From Pacificibacter marinus (lineage in GTDB: Bacteria > Pseudomonadota > Alphaproteobacteria > Rhodobacterales > Rhodobacteraceae), in contig NZ_JAHKPK010000062.1 in the NCBI RefSeq assembly GCF_018860665.1, positions 1 to 64,000 of the forward strand: a stretch of DNA of 64,000 nt, written 5' to 3'. Below the pieces are notes generated by a model, which had not been told where the DNA came from, made no database searches, and was given only the letters and a program-made list of their open reading frames with translations. Below, piece after piece: positions 33,843 to 42,699 of the stretch (position 1 is the first letter of the stretch; every line of letters begins with the position of its first letter). The translations under genes were made by a program, and so were the position numbers.

Positions 33843-35663
33843 TTAAGATCGCGCGCCCTGTGCGCTGAGTGAGGATTGCATAGTGCGTACGATAACGAAA
33901 GCATCGCGCAGGTGCGAGCGTTCAAAGGCGGGAATTGACGAGGGGCTGAGATAGTTGTCAGGGGCCGTTTGATTGCGCACCTGTGCGGCTTGGTGTGCCA
34001 GCCGCGCCGTTGCTATGGTGTCATAGGCCGCCATGAGATCGTCGCCGCCAGATTTGGAAATGATACCAGCCTCATTTGCCTCATCGATGCGCGCGCGGGT
34101 GTTCACAGCCAGCAGTCCACCTTGTAAGGCATAGACGCGTCCCAGATCGACGACGGGCACAACGCCTGCGTGCTTCATGTCGATATGGTTGCGATGTTCG
34201 CCGGATTTGATCGTTGCAAGACCGCGCAACAGTCCTAATGGTGGCGCGTGAGTGAGCGAATTTGCAATCATATGCGCAACAAAGATTGAATTGTCGCGGG
34301 CTGCTTCAAGCGCCTTGGCATGCAGGGGCAAAAACAGGTCTTCATCGCCAGCTATGACGCGCAGGTCAAACATGACAGAGGCCAACATCTGCGCCTCAGC
34401 ATCCGGTGCGGCGATCCAGTTTGCAAAATAGGATTCCCACACATCAAGTCTTTGACACCAGCGTTCGTTCATCGCCATCATATCACCTGGACAATAAACA
34501 TATCCGCAGGCATCTAAGCCTTTGCAGACGAAACTAGCCATGGTTTGAAAATAGGCCATGTCCTGATCGGTGGCGGCAGAGGCAATGATCAAACAATTGT
34601 CCTGATCCGACACACCTGTTTGTTCGCGCCGCCCTTGGCTGCCGCAAGCCGCCCATGCGAAACCCACAGGCGCAGGACCGTTTTCCGCCTGAAACATCGC
34701 GATCAATTTACGGGTGACTAAGTCGGCGATATCAGTGATTTTTCGCGTGACCACATCATGGGCCAAATGCGCGCCCACCAGTTGCATCAAGAATTCTGGC
34801 AAACGGGCTGTGACCTGCGCCATCTCTTGGATTGTATTGGCCTGGGACAGATCAAACAGCATCTGGGTTTGCGAGGATCCAAAGAACCCTGTGATATCGG
34901 TCTGCGTAACCATGCCCACCAACTGCCCTGCATCGATGATAGGCAGGTGGCCAATCTTGGCCTCCAACATCGTGTGAATAACATCGCTGCAAAGCGCGTT
35001 TGACGGCAGGCTGATGGGGTTTTCTGTCATGATGGTTGATACCGCATCATCACTGCTGCGACCTGCGGCCAAAACCTTGTTGGTCATGTCGCGCAGTGTG
35101 ACCAGCCCCTTTAGCGCACCTTCAGAAATCACCGCGACGGAGGATACTTTATTGTCCCGCATCAAAAGAGCGCAGTCTTTGATTGTTAAGGATGGCGGGC
35201 AGGTGATGGGGCTTGGGGCCATCAAATCAGACACGTGCTGGGTCATCAAACTTGGTGCCGCCGCCGTGCGGATCTGTCCGCGATTGAAATAGCGCGCAAA
35301 TTCAGGGTTGCGGGCAATTTCGGTTTGGAACACGTCGCGCGAAAGTATCAGTAAAACAGCATCGGTCACGGCAACGGCGGTCGTGGCGGCACGCCCAGTG
35401 CGCAAAAGCCCGCGTTCGCCAAAATGGTTTTGACGTTGCAAGACAGACAGCTGCGCGCCGTTAACCTCTGTGATTTCCACCGTGCCAGATTTGATCAGGT
35501 ATAACCCGTCAAGCAAGTCATCATGGGTGTAAATCGTCTGACCAGCTTGAAAGGTCTTGCGTGAAAACTGTCCTGCAAGGTCTTGCAGACGCTCGAGCGG
35601 CAAAACGTCATAGGGATGGGCCGTTTGCAAAAACGCGATCACATTTTGCGCAGCTATATCCAT
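33843..35663 (-). CDS. cNMP-binding, CBS-pair and DUF294 nucleotidyltransferase-like signalling protein
   Basis: The 606-residue protein has an N-terminal cyclic-nucleotide-binding-like domain (about 1-125: GLYLIKSGTVEIT, HFGERGLLRTGRAATT), a CBS pair (about 140-270: MRDNKVSSVAV, LVGMVTQTDITGFF), and a DUF294 nucleotidyltransferase-like domain. The last carries the GSxxRxExT-D-D signature GSQGRREQTGVSDQDN near 350, and a DUF294 C-terminal helical domain completes the protein (about 450-600). It resembles the GlnD nucleotidyltransferase layout, so nucleotidylation of a partner or adenylate/cAMP sensing is plausible. In many proteobacteria this family is encoded beside an acetate-type symporter and a DnaQ-like exonuclease, as here. 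The molecular target is unknown. Confidence 0.9.
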   Translation of the reverse strand: MDIAAQNVIAFLQTAHPYDVLPLERLQDLAGQFSRKTFQAGQTIYTHDDLLDGLYLIKSGTVEITEVNGAQLSVLQRQNHFGERGLLRTGRAATTAVAVTDAVLLILSRDVFQTEIARNPEFARYFNRGQIRTAAAPSLMTQHVSDLMAPSPITCPPSLTIKDCALLMRDNKVSSVAVISEGALKGLVTLRDMTNKVLAAGRSSDDAVSTIMTENPISLPSNALCSDVIHTMLEAKIGHLPIIDAGQLVGMVTQTDITGFFGSSQTQMLFDLSQANTIQEMAQVTARLPEFLMQLVGAHLAHDVVTRKITDIADLVTRKLIAMFQAENGPAPVGFAWAACGSQGRREQTGVSDQDNCLIIASAATDQDMAYFQTMASFVCKGLDACGYVYCPGDMMAMNERWCQRLDVWESYFANWIAAPDAEAQMLASVMFDLRVIAGDEDLFLPLHAKALEAARDNSIFVAHMIANSLTHAPPLGLLRGLATIKSGEHRNHIDMKHAGVVPVVDLGRVYALQGGLLAVNTRARIDEANEAGIISKSGGDDLMAAYDTIATARLAHQAAQVRNQTAPDNYLSPSSIPAFERSHLRDAFVIVRTMQSSLSAQGARS

Positions 35664-35731
35664 TGCGTTTGTCCTTGGAAAAATGGGGTGGGGCGCATGT
35701 CATCGTTAATAAACACGCGCCCCGAGAGGAA

Positions 35732-35760
35732 GGTTGGGCCTGTGTGGGTCAGGCCCAACC
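35732..35760 (-). terminator. Strong hairpin after the symporter gene
   Basis: GGTTGGGCCTG and CAGGCCCAACC form a perfect 11-bp stem around a 7-base loop, 6 bp beyond the symporter stop. In the direction of the genes the tail is TTCCTCTC, only moderately T-rich. It probably lowers read-through from the symporter into the DUF294 gene. Confidence 0.7.
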
Positions 35761-35766
35761 TTATTC

Positions 35767-37491
35767 TTAATGGTCTACAGCTTGGCCCGCACCGCGTGGG
35801 ATGCGAATGCTTTCGACCAATTCTTGGATTTCCGCAGGTGGCTCATCCGTTGCACGAGACACTGCGAAGGCCACGATAAAGTTGATCATCGCACCGACTG
35901 CGCCAAAGGATGTCGATTTGATCGACAACAACAGCGGCTCTGCGTCTGTGAATGCATTTGTCCCCGGAATAAAGAACCAACCTTTGTGCAAGAAAATGTA
36001 GACAAGCGTTACGATCAAACCTGCAAGCATACCGGCCACGGCACCCTTGTTGTTGATGCGCTTTGAAAAGATCCCCATCATCAAGGCAGGGAAAATTGAC
36101 GAGGCAGCCAAACCAAAGGCCAAAGCCACCGTTTGCGCGGCAAAGCCGGGAGGGTTCAGGCCAAGATAGGTCGCAACCACGATGGCAACTCCCATCGAAA
36201 TCCGTGCCGCTAACAGCTCGTTTTTCTCTGAAATACCAGGGTTGATTTGCGCCTTGATCAAGTCATGCGCCACAGCTGATGAAATCGCCATCAACAGACC
36301 CGCAGCGGTAGACAAAGCAGCCGCCAAGCCGCCAGCGGCAACCAATGCGATCACCCAACCTGGAAGGTCGGCAATCTCAGGGTTTGCAAGCGTGATGATG
36401 TCACGGTTTACAGTCAGCTCGTTGGCATCGCCGTTGACGTATTGGATATTGCCATCGCCGTTTTTGTCGTCAAACGTCAGCAGACCGGTTTTTTCCCAGT
36501 TCACCATCCAGTCAGGACGTTCATCATAAGCCACAGGCGTAGAGGCCACGCCATCAGGGTAAACGGTGTTGATCAGGTTCACGCGGGCCATTGCACCAAC
36601 CGCAGGGGCCGTGAGATACAAAAGTGCAATGAACACCAATGCCCAACCCGCAGAAGAGCGCGCATCCGCAACCGTTGGCACTGTGAAAAAGCGCACGATC
36701 ACATGGGGCAAACCTGCTGTGCCGATCATCAAAGACACAGTGAATAAGAATAGGTTCAATGTCGTGTCATGTTGCTCGGTGTAGGATTTGAAGCCAAGAT
36801 CAGCCAAGAGGCCCTCGAGTGTTTCCAGCAAAGGTTGACCGGTCGCAGTTGCGTCTGAAAACAGACCCAAAGCAGGGATAGGATTGCCTGTGAGATGCAG
36901 CGAAATAAAGATCGCTGGGATCGTGTAGGCGATGATCAACACAACATATTGCGCCACTTGGGTGTATGTGATGCCCTTCATGCCGCCCAATACTGAATAC
37001 ATGAAAACGATCGCGGCACCGATGAGCAAACCCGTTGAATTGGACACTTCCAAAAAGCGCGAAAACGCTACGCCGACACCGGTCATTTGCCCGATCACGT
37101 AAGTCACAGAAGCTGTAATCAAACAGATCACCGCAACGATGCGGGCTGTTGGGCTATAAAAACGATCGCCGATAAATTCAGGCACGGTGAACTTGCCAAA
37201 TTTCCGCAAGTAAGGCGCAAGCAACATGGCGAGCAATACATAACCGCCAGTCCAGCCCATCAAATAAGCAGAGGTGTCGTAACCACCGAAAGAGATGATG
37301 CCGGCCATCGAAATGAATGACGCAGCCGACATCCAGTCCGCGCCTGTCGCCATACCGTTGAGCACAGGGTGCACACCGCGCCCCGCCGCGTAGAATTCCG
37401 CAGTGGACCCCGCACGGGCCCAAAGTGCGATGCCGATATAAAGCGCAAAGGTCGCGCCAACAAAGAGCAGGTTAAGTGTAAACTGATCCAT
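35767..37491 (-). CDS. Sodium:solute symporter, large subunit (acetate/short-chain acid type)
   Basis: This 574-residue member of the SSS family has about 13 membrane helices. Landmarks are ADWMSAASFISMAG near residue 52, YPTARIV-type loop FYSPTARIVAVICLITASVTYVIGQ (key residues T-Y-V-I-G-Q), YSVLGGMKGITYTQVAQY near 165 and a C-terminal AQTVALAFGLAASSIFPALM. It belongs to the two-component group that needs the small DUF4212 protein encoded 3 bp upstream. With acs nearby the substrate is probably acetate or a similar monocarboxylate. The sequence alone does not discriminate between acetate, pyruvate and propionate. Confidence 0.9.
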   Translation of the reverse strand: MDQFTLNLLFVGATFALYIGIALWARAGSTAEFYAAGRGVHPVLNGMATGADWMSAASFISMAGIISFGGYDTSAYLMGWTGGYVLLAMLLAPYLRKFGKFTVPEFIGDRFYSPTARIVAVICLITASVTYVIGQMTGVGVAFSRFLEVSNSTGLLIGAAIVFMYSVLGGMKGITYTQVAQYVVLIIAYTIPAIFISLHLTGNPIPALGLFSDATATGQPLLETLEGLLADLGFKSYTEQHDTTLNLFLFTVSLMIGTAGLPHVIVRFFTVPTVADARSSAGWALVFIALLYLTAPAVGAMARVNLINTVYPDGVASTPVAYDERPDWMVNWEKTGLLTFDDKNGDGNIQYVNGDANELTVNRDIITLANPEIADLPGWVIALVAAGGLAAALSTAAGLLMAISSAVAHDLIKAQINPGISEKNELLAARISMGVAIVVATYLGLNPPGFAAQTVALAFGLAASSIFPALMMGIFSKRINNKGAVAGMLAGLIVTLVYIFLHKGWFFIPGTNAFTDAEPLLLSIKSTSFGAVGAMINFIVAFAVSRATDEPPAEIQELVESIRIPRGAGQAVDH

Positions 37492-37494
37492 ATC

Positions 37495-37752
37495 CTATTC
37501 CTCTACGCCGTGTTCGCGATCAAGCTTATTCATGCGCCACGCGTAAGCAAAAATCAGCACGAGAAACACAAGGATCGAGCCTTGTTGTGCAAACCAAAAC
37601 CCAAGGTCTGTACCGCCAATTTTGATGCCTGCCAAAGCTGGGCGCAGCAAGATACCGAACCCGAATGAACAGACAAACCAGATGACAAGGCTGACGCCAA
37701 TAATCCGTAGGTTTGCCGACCAATATGCGTTGTTTTCTGAATTCTCCGCCAT
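37495..37752 (-). CDS. DUF4212 small subunit of the sodium:solute symporter
   Basis: The 85-residue protein has two membrane helices (LRIIGVSLVIWFVCSFGFGI and ILVFLVLIFAYAWRM) framing the conserved motif FWFAQQGSI. This matches DUF4212, which is nearly always encoded directly before an SSS-type symporter and is thought to be its accessory subunit. It ends 3 bp before the symporter start. GGGGAGG precedes its ATG, so it leads the symporter transcript. Confidence 0.92.
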   Translation of the reverse strand: MAENSENNAYWSANLRIIGVSLVIWFVCSFGFGILLRPALAGIKIGGTDLGFWFAQQGSILVFLVLIFAYAWRMNKLDREHGVEE

Positions 37753-37915
37753 TGCGGGTCCTCCCCTTTTTGTCCCTGATCTCGTTGCGGCTTGATGCTG
37801 CCTGCGAGATCGATTTACGAAACCCGCATCATGCGTGTTCCGCCTCCCAAACTGCTTGACGCTTCAGCGCCAAACAGCCCAATTGTGCCGCCCGCAAATG
37901 CAGGCGGCGTGAATG
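37753..37915. promoter_or_regulatory. Intergenic region between acs and the symporter genes
   Basis: 163 bp that should include the 3' end of acs and perhaps a promoter for the symporter pair. I see no clear palindrome or T-tailed hairpin. Confidence 0.35.
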
Positions 37916-39883
37916 TTATGCGTCTGCCGTGGCTTGCACGTTATGAATCGACCCGTTGATAAGATCCTCGACGACGGCGGGTTCGGCGAGAGTTGAGATG
38001 TCGCCCATTGTGCTGGTGTCGTTTTCAGCGATTTTGCGCAGGATGCGGCGCATGATTTTGCCGGATCTGGTTTTGGGCAGGCCCGGTGCCCATTGGATGA
38101 AGTCCGGTTTGGCGATGGGGCCGATTTCGGTGCGGACCCATGTTTCCAGCTCTTTTTTCAAGGCCTCGGATGGGGTTTGGTCGTTCATCAAAGTGACATA
38201 GGCGTAGATGCCTTGGCCTTTGATTTCATGGGGGAATCCGACAACTGCGGCTTCGGCGACGGCGGCGTGGGCCACCAGCGCACTTTCCACTTCGGCGGTG
38301 CCCATGCGGTGGCCTGAGACGTTGATCACATCGTCAACGCGCCCCGTGATCCAGTAGTACCCATCGGCATCGCGGCGACAGCCATCGCCTGAGAAATAAT
38401 AGCCTTTGTACTGCTGGAAATAGGTCTCTTGAAAGCGCTCGTGGTCGCCCCAAACGGTGCGCATTTGGCCGGGCCATGAGTCCTTGAGACAGAGCACCCC
38501 TTCGGCCTCAACCGTGGCGATCTCTTCGCCGGTTGTGGCATCCAAAATCACCGGTTGCACGCCAAAGAACGGCAGGGTGGCCGATCCGGGTTTGGTGGCG
38601 ATAGCCCCGGGCAGAGGCGCCAAAAGATGCCCGCCGGTTTCCGTTTGCCACCATGTGTCAACGATCGGCGCGCGGCCTTTGCCGACGACGTCATTGTACC
38701 AATTCCACGCTTCTGGATTGATCGGCTCGCCCACGGTGCCCAGCACTTTGATAGCGGACAGATCGTATTTTTCGACGAAGGAATTACCTTGTCCCATCAG
38801 CGCGCGCAGGGCTGTCGGCGCGGTGTAGAATTGGTTCACTTTGTGTTTTTCACATACGGCCCAGAACCGCCCCGCATCGGGGTATGTCGGCACGCCTTCG
38901 AACATCACGGTTGTGGCGCCATTGGCCAGCGGGCCGTAGACGATATAGCTGTGGCCCGTGACCCAGCCCACATCTGCGGTGCACCAAAACACATCGCCGT
39001 CGTGGTAATCGAACACATATTTATGGGTCATCGCCGCATAGGCCAGATAGCCGCCGGACGTATGCACCACGCCTTTGGGTTTGCCGGTCGAGCCGGATGT
39101 GTAGAGCACGAACAGCGGGTCTTCGGCATTCATCGGACGGGGCGGGCACTCAGGCGAGGCGTGCTGCATCAGGTATTTGACGTCCACATCGCGGCCATCG
39201 ATCCAAGTGGTCTGATCGCCGGTGTGTTTGACCACCAAGCAGCGCACCTTGTCAGAGCAATGCAGCAGCGCCGCGTCAGCGTTGGATTTAAGCGCTGTCT
39301 TGCGGCCGCCGCGCGGGGCTGTGTCGGCTGTGATCACAAGTTTTGCGCCGGAATCATTGATGCGATTGGCCAAGGCATCAGGGGAAAATCCAGCGAAAAC
39401 AATAGAATGGATCGCGCCGATGCGCGCGCAAGCCAGCATGGCATAAGCGGCCTCTGGGATCATCGGCAGGTAAATCACCACGCGATCCCCGCGCATCACG
39501 CCTTGGGACAAGAGCACATTGGCAAAGCGATTGACCTTATCCGACAGCTCTTTGTAGGTGATGTGCTGCGCCTCGGCATCGGGATCATCGGGTTCAAAAA
39601 TGATCGCGGTTTGCAGCGCGCGGGTGGGCAAATGGCGGTCGATACAATTGGCCGAGACGTTCAAAACACCGTCGGCATACCATTTGATATCGACTTGGCC
39701 GAAGTTGAAATTGGTCTGTTTGACGGTCGTGTAGGGCTCGATCCAATCTAGGATTTTGCCCTGCTCCCCCCAAAACGCCTCAGGATCCGCCACAGAGGCC
39801 GCATACATCGCCTCATAGCCCGCGCGATCAACATGAGCAGACGCCGTAAATGCGGCATCAGGTGAATAAGTCTTCGTCGTCAT
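37916..39883 (-). CDS. acs: Acetyl-CoA synthetase
   Basis: Acs activates acetate to acetyl-CoA through an acetyl-AMP intermediate. The 655-residue length is normal. The AMP-binding P-loop [12 protein letters not shown] is near residue 263, WWQTETGG near 414, the [21 protein letters not shown] hinge region near 497 (key residues S-G-D-G-C and I-T-G-R) and the catalytic, acetylatable Lys in [11 protein letters not shown] near 617. GGGAGG lies upstream of the ATG. It heads the minus-strand acetate locus. The 500-bp AT-rich intergenic region upstream probably carries a sigma-70 promoter and regulator sites. Confidence 0.97.
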   Translation of the reverse strand: MTTKTYSPDAAFTASAHVDRAGYEAMYAASVADPEAFWGEQGKILDWIEPYTTVKQTNFNFGQVDIKWYADGVLNVSANCIDRHLPTRALQTAIIFEPDDPDAEAQHITYKELSDKVNRFANVLLSQGVMRGDRVVIYLPMIPEAAYAMLACARIGAIHSIVFAGFSPDALANRINDSGAKLVITADTAPRGGRKTALKSNADAALLHCSDKVRCLVVKHTGDQTTWIDGRDVDVKYLMQHASPECPPRPMNAEDPLFVLYTSGSTGKPKGVVHTSGGYLAYAAMTHKYVFDYHDGDVFWCTADVGWVTGHSYIVYGPLANGATTVMFEGVPTYPDAGRFWAVCEKHKVNQFYTAPTALRALMGQGNSFVEKYDLSAIKVLGTVGEPINPEAWNWYNDVVGKGRAPIVDTWWQTETGGHLLAPLPGAIATKPGSATLPFFGVQPVILDATTGEEIATVEAEGVLCLKDSWPGQMRTVWGDHERFQETYFQQYKGYYFSGDGCRRDADGYYWITGRVDDVINVSGHRMGTAEVESALVAHAAVAEAAVVGFPHEIKGQGIYAYVTLMNDQTPSEALKKELETWVRTEIGPIAKPDFIQWAPGLPKTRSGKIMRRILRKIAENDTSTMGDISTLAEPAVVEDLINGSIHNVQATADA

Positions 39884-40025
39884 GATCGTCCTCCCTGACT
39901 GTGCGGTTCATATCGATTGGCCGCTACTTGCAGGGTTTTTACAGCTATTGGTGTCAAAGGTCTTGTAACTTACTGGTAGCGCTATATTTTTTTGTAAATA
40001 TTTTTTCTATTGTGAGTTGTATATT

Positions 40026-40040
40026 GTAAATTTTATTTAC
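40026..40040. promoter_or_regulatory. Inverted repeat GTAAAT-TTT-ATTTAC upstream of acs
   Basis: A perfect 6+6 bp dyad with a 3-base spacer, 143 bp upstream of the acs ATG, inside the AT-rich tract. A half-site-like TTGTAAATA also occurs around 39992. It is a plausible operator for an acs regulator; identity unknown. Confidence 0.35.
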
Positions 40041-40365
40041 GGACTGAGAAAAATATTTATTTTACAATTGCTTATGCGTGGCTCAACTGCGGTCCTGTGG
40101 CGGGCAGGGGTCTTAGGTGGGCAAATGGGGGCGCTAACATCAATTCTGACGATGGTTTTGAGGACATATTGGGGCAACACGCAATAATAGGTAAACGTTC
40201 CAAAACGACTCATCTGTAAGGGGGCTGATGGTCGCGCAAAGTCTTTGAATGGTGTCTGACGTTTGATCGTATCGGCGTTAGTTGGGGGCATTTTCCAACG
40301 GGTGAGATAAGGGTGCTTTCTTTTTTGCGAGAAGAGTTGCCCTTGCCCGTGATGCCTGTTTAAAA

Positions 40366-40375
40366 CGGTATACCA
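40366..40375. promoter_or_regulatory. UxuR/ExuR-type operator half-extended (CGGTATACCA) before LysR gene
   Basis: It contains the perfect 8-bp core GGTATACC found at five other places in the acid-sugar island. Here the flanks are less symmetric (CGGTATACCA). It lies 14 bp before the LysR ATG and just in front of its GGAG ribosome site, so binding would block transcription or initiation. Confidence 0.6.
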
Positions 40376-40389
40376 AGTTGGAGCGGATA

Positions 40390-41382
40390 ATGGCGCGCAT
40401 GAACAGTCTGAACAGTTACGTATTTTTTGAAGCTGTCGCGAGACGTAAATCTGTCACGCGCGCTGCAGAAGAGCTATTGGTGTCCCCCTCTGCCGTCAGT
40501 CAGCAAATCAAACTTCTGGAACAGCAATTGGGCATCAAATTGTTTCGCAGAGAAGGGCGAAATTCAAGCCTGACGTTAGAAGGTGAACAATTGTTTCTTG
40601 CCAGTGCGTCAGCCATCCGCATGCTGAAAGACGCAGAGCGTCACTTGGGTAAGCAACATGAGGCGCGCAGGCTCAATTTGCGCGTGACCCCCAGTTTTGG
40701 GGAGCGGTGGCTTGGGGCGCGCTTGGCGGACTTTGTTCAAAATCATCCCGGTTGGGATTTGCGTATTGATGCAGCCCCCGATCCGACAGATTTTGATCGC
40801 GAGATTATGGATTTTGATATTCGCTATGGTCTGTCTGATTGGGGGGGATTCCATTGCAAACCGATTTTGCCTGATCAAGTGCTGCCGATGTGTAGCCCAA
40901 GTGTACGCGATGACTTGCAGACGCGTTTTGGCACTGATCCCGAAGCTCTATTGGATGGCGCGCAATTGATCGACAGTGCGCGGGCCATTTGCCAATGGGA
41001 TTTTTGGTTACACCGGAATGATCTGACGGTGAGCTCGAACATCAAGTCAATTTTGTTAGATCGCTCGTCGCTTGCGCTGCAAATGGCTGTGGATGGAGCT
41101 GGCGTTGTGCTTGAATCATTGGCGGTTGCTGCCAAAGAATTAGAGCGCGGTGATCTTGTGCCACTCACGCCATCTTTGCCTGTGATCGAATTTCCAGCCT
41201 ATTGGGTGGTCTGCCCTGCACGCCATATGAAAAGGCGTGCTGCGGTCACATTCGTGTCATGGATGGCGCAGCAAGCCGATGCGCATCGTGTTCTGACCGC
41301 GCGCCTTATGGATCAACACGGTTTGATATCTGATGTGATCGAGGCTCCGTCTGAAGTGTTTTGGGGATCAAAGCGTCCATAA
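40390..41382 (+). CDS. LysR-family transcriptional regulator (GcvA-like)
   Basis: The 330-residue regulator has an N-terminal winged helix (SYVFFEAVARRKSVTRAAEE...SPSAVSQQIKLLEQQLGIKLFRR, residues about 7-60) and a periplasmic-binding-protein-like effector domain. RVTPSFGERWLGARLADF and DIRYGLSDWGG match the GcvA subgroup. GGAG sits six bases before the ATG at 40390; an in-frame TTG at 40378 is less suitable. It carries an island-type operator at its start, so it may sit under control of the nearby GntR protein and in turn control part of the acid-sugar island or a glycine/amino-acid gene. Target unknown. Confidence 0.9.
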   Translation: MARMNSLNSYVFFEAVARRKSVTRAAEELLVSPSAVSQQIKLLEQQLGIKLFRREGRNSSLTLEGEQLFLASASAIRMLKDAERHLGKQHEARRLNLRVTPSFGERWLGARLADFVQNHPGWDLRIDAAPDPTDFDREIMDFDIRYGLSDWGGFHCKPILPDQVLPMCSPSVRDDLQTRFGTDPEALLDGAQLIDSARAICQWDFWLHRNDLTVSSNIKSILLDRSSLALQMAVDGAGVVLESLAVAAKELERGDLVPLTPSLPVIEFPAYWVVCPARHMKRRAAVTFVSWMAQQADAHRVLTARLMDQHGLISDVIEAPSEVFWGSKRP

Positions 41383-41810
41383 GGCCCAAGCGTTTTTAGT
41401 GTATCTACGATCCGTCAATTACATCAATTCCACGCTCAAGCTACGACGCAGGTCGCAATCGCGTCAGCGGTTAGTCAACCTTGATCATGCGCGTTGTGTC
41501 GGATGCGGTGATCTGCGCATTCAAATCATTTCCATTTGCTTGCCAATCGCTGAGGTCGACGATGCACTTCAGATTGTCGAGCTTTTAGGGCAAATCTGAC
41601 GGGGCGGAGGGCTATCGCAGGAACTTCCAAGCGCTGCGCGCAAGGCTGAGAATTGAGGGAGGAAGGCACGATGACAGGGCCATTGTGACTTCCTTTTGAC
41701 AGTGTCGCGGGGGAGGACGCGTTTTACTATCTAAGGGTAGAAAACGCATGATGTCTATCATGATGACTTAACTATAAGTTTAGCTCAGCTTAATAATGGC
41801 TGAGGTAGAG
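41383..41810. other. Gap between LysR and GntR genes with a short unexplained frame
   Basis: 428 bp without a recognised gene. A 66-codon plus-strand frame at 41399-41599 contains DHARCVGCGDLRIQI and ends EVDDALQIVELLGQI, which reads like protein, but it has no ribosome site and no family I can name. Near 41784-41804 CTCAGC / GCTGAG form a short stem that may end the GntR transcript. Confidence 0.3.
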
Positions 41811-42467
41811 CTATTTGCTTTCGGATTCTTTGGCGTATTTGTCTCTTACATTTTCGATTAGTGCATCAAGGTGAACGCTGATTTTTGCGCACATCAGTTC
41901 AGGGTCGCGGTCGCAAAAGGCTTGCATGATGTCGTGATGTTGGCGTTTGACGCGGTCGGAACTGTCCTTGCGGGACGCTGACAGGTAGCGTGCGCGCCAA
42001 AGGCGCCGCACAAAGGCACTATGCGTTTCCGCAAGAACTGCGTTCTTTGAGGCTGCTGCAATCGCCATGTGAAATTCCATATCAAGTTCGAAAAAATCGA
42101 TTCGATCGATTTTGCCCTGACAGCTGTCCATGTGGTCTTGCATGGCTTGAATGCGTGTGATGTCTTCATCGGTTGCGTTCTGGCAGGCCAAAGCGCCACT
42201 GCGCAACTCAAGGGCTGTAAGGACTTCAATTACATCAGAAATCTCTTCAAAAGACGGATCTGCAACAATGGGGCTGCGCGAGGGGCGCAGCAGGACAAGA
42301 CCTTCTTTGGCCAAAATGCGAATCGCCTCGCGCATTGGGGTCCGTGAGACATCCAAATCGGTGGCGTGATCGCGTTCCTTTATTTGCTGACCAGGGGCGA
42401 GGACACCTTTCAGGATGTCGCGGCGCAGCTTATCGGCGATTTGGTCTGGCAGTGCTTTATCGGTCAT
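41811..42467 (-). CDS. GntR-family regulator, FCD subfamily; probable master regulator of the acid-sugar island
   Basis: The 218-residue FadR-type regulator has a winged helix (residues about 5-70: IADKLRRDILKGVLAPG, ATDLDVSRTPMREAIRILAKEGLV) and an FCD domain (about 80-210) with metal/ligand positions DMEFHMAI and RQHHDIMQAF. FCD regulators such as UxuR and ExuR bind palindromes of the form TGGTATACCA, exactly the sequence repeated across this island, including two copies in its own divergent promoter. It therefore probably represses the TRAP, UxaA, XylD, DenD and LtnD operons and itself, with an aldonic or uronic acid as inducer. This link is inference from operator type and position. Confidence 0.9.
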   Translation of the reverse strand: MTDKALPDQIADKLRRDILKGVLAPGQQIKERDHATDLDVSRTPMREAIRILAKEGLVLLRPSRSPIVADPSFEEISDVIEVLTALELRSGALACQNATDEDITRIQAMQDHMDSCQGKIDRIDFFELDMEFHMAIAAASKNAVLAETHSAFVRRLWRARYLSASRKDSSDRVKRQHHDIMQAFCDRDPELMCAKISVHLDALIENVRDKYAKESESK

Positions 42468-42561
42468 CGTTTCTATAGCCTACGGTAATTATGTGTTCTG
42501 GCTAGCTCAATGTTGTTGCGCGATTAATGATCTTTGGTCCAGAGAAAAGTGAATTAATTGC

Positions 42562-42577
42562 ATTTGGTATACCAAAT
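42562..42577. promoter_or_regulatory. Operator ATTTGGTATACCAAAT (GntR/TRAP divergent promoter, site 1)
   Basis: A perfect 16-bp palindrome, identical to the one at 51679. It lies 95 bp upstream of the GntR start and about 120 bp upstream of dctP. The match to the UxuR/ExuR operator type is established knowledge; occupancy by the local GntR protein is inference. Confidence 0.8.
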
Positions 42578-42618
42578 TTCTGTTGATTGTCGAGAACGAC
42601 ATCGTTAGCTTCTTTCTG

Positions 42619-42632
42619 GATGGTATACCATC
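42619..42632. promoter_or_regulatory. Operator GATGGTATACCATC (GntR/TRAP divergent promoter, site 2)
   Basis: A perfect 14-bp palindrome centred 56 bp from site 1 and 74 bp before the dctP ATG. Two sites in one intergenic region suggest cooperative binding or separate control of the two divergent promoters. Confidence 0.8.
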
Positions 42633-42699
42633 TCGACGACAGTTTGAGGATTCTGTCGGTGAAGATAACGCGGCGGAAACGCCGATAGGGAGGACGACA

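Larger units (their letters stand above)
39884..40389. promoter_or_regulatory. Divergent regulatory region between acs and the LysR gene
   Basis: These 506 bp have no convincing gene; an 84-codon minus-strand frame at 40037-40291 lacks any recognisable motif. The left third is very AT-rich (bases 39980-40070) with repeated TTGTAAAT-like sequences, as expected of a regulated promoter for acs. Confidence 0.5.

Noticed and set aside
38555-39751. Long plus-strand frame of about 400 codons opposite acs
   Set aside because: It lies wholly inside the intact, motif-rich acs gene, has no ribosome site or known domain, and follows from the codon bias of the opposite strand.
40037-40291. 84-codon minus-strand frame between acs and LysR
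   Set aside because: No ribosome site, no motif, Pro/Ser-rich and lying in probable promoter DNA.
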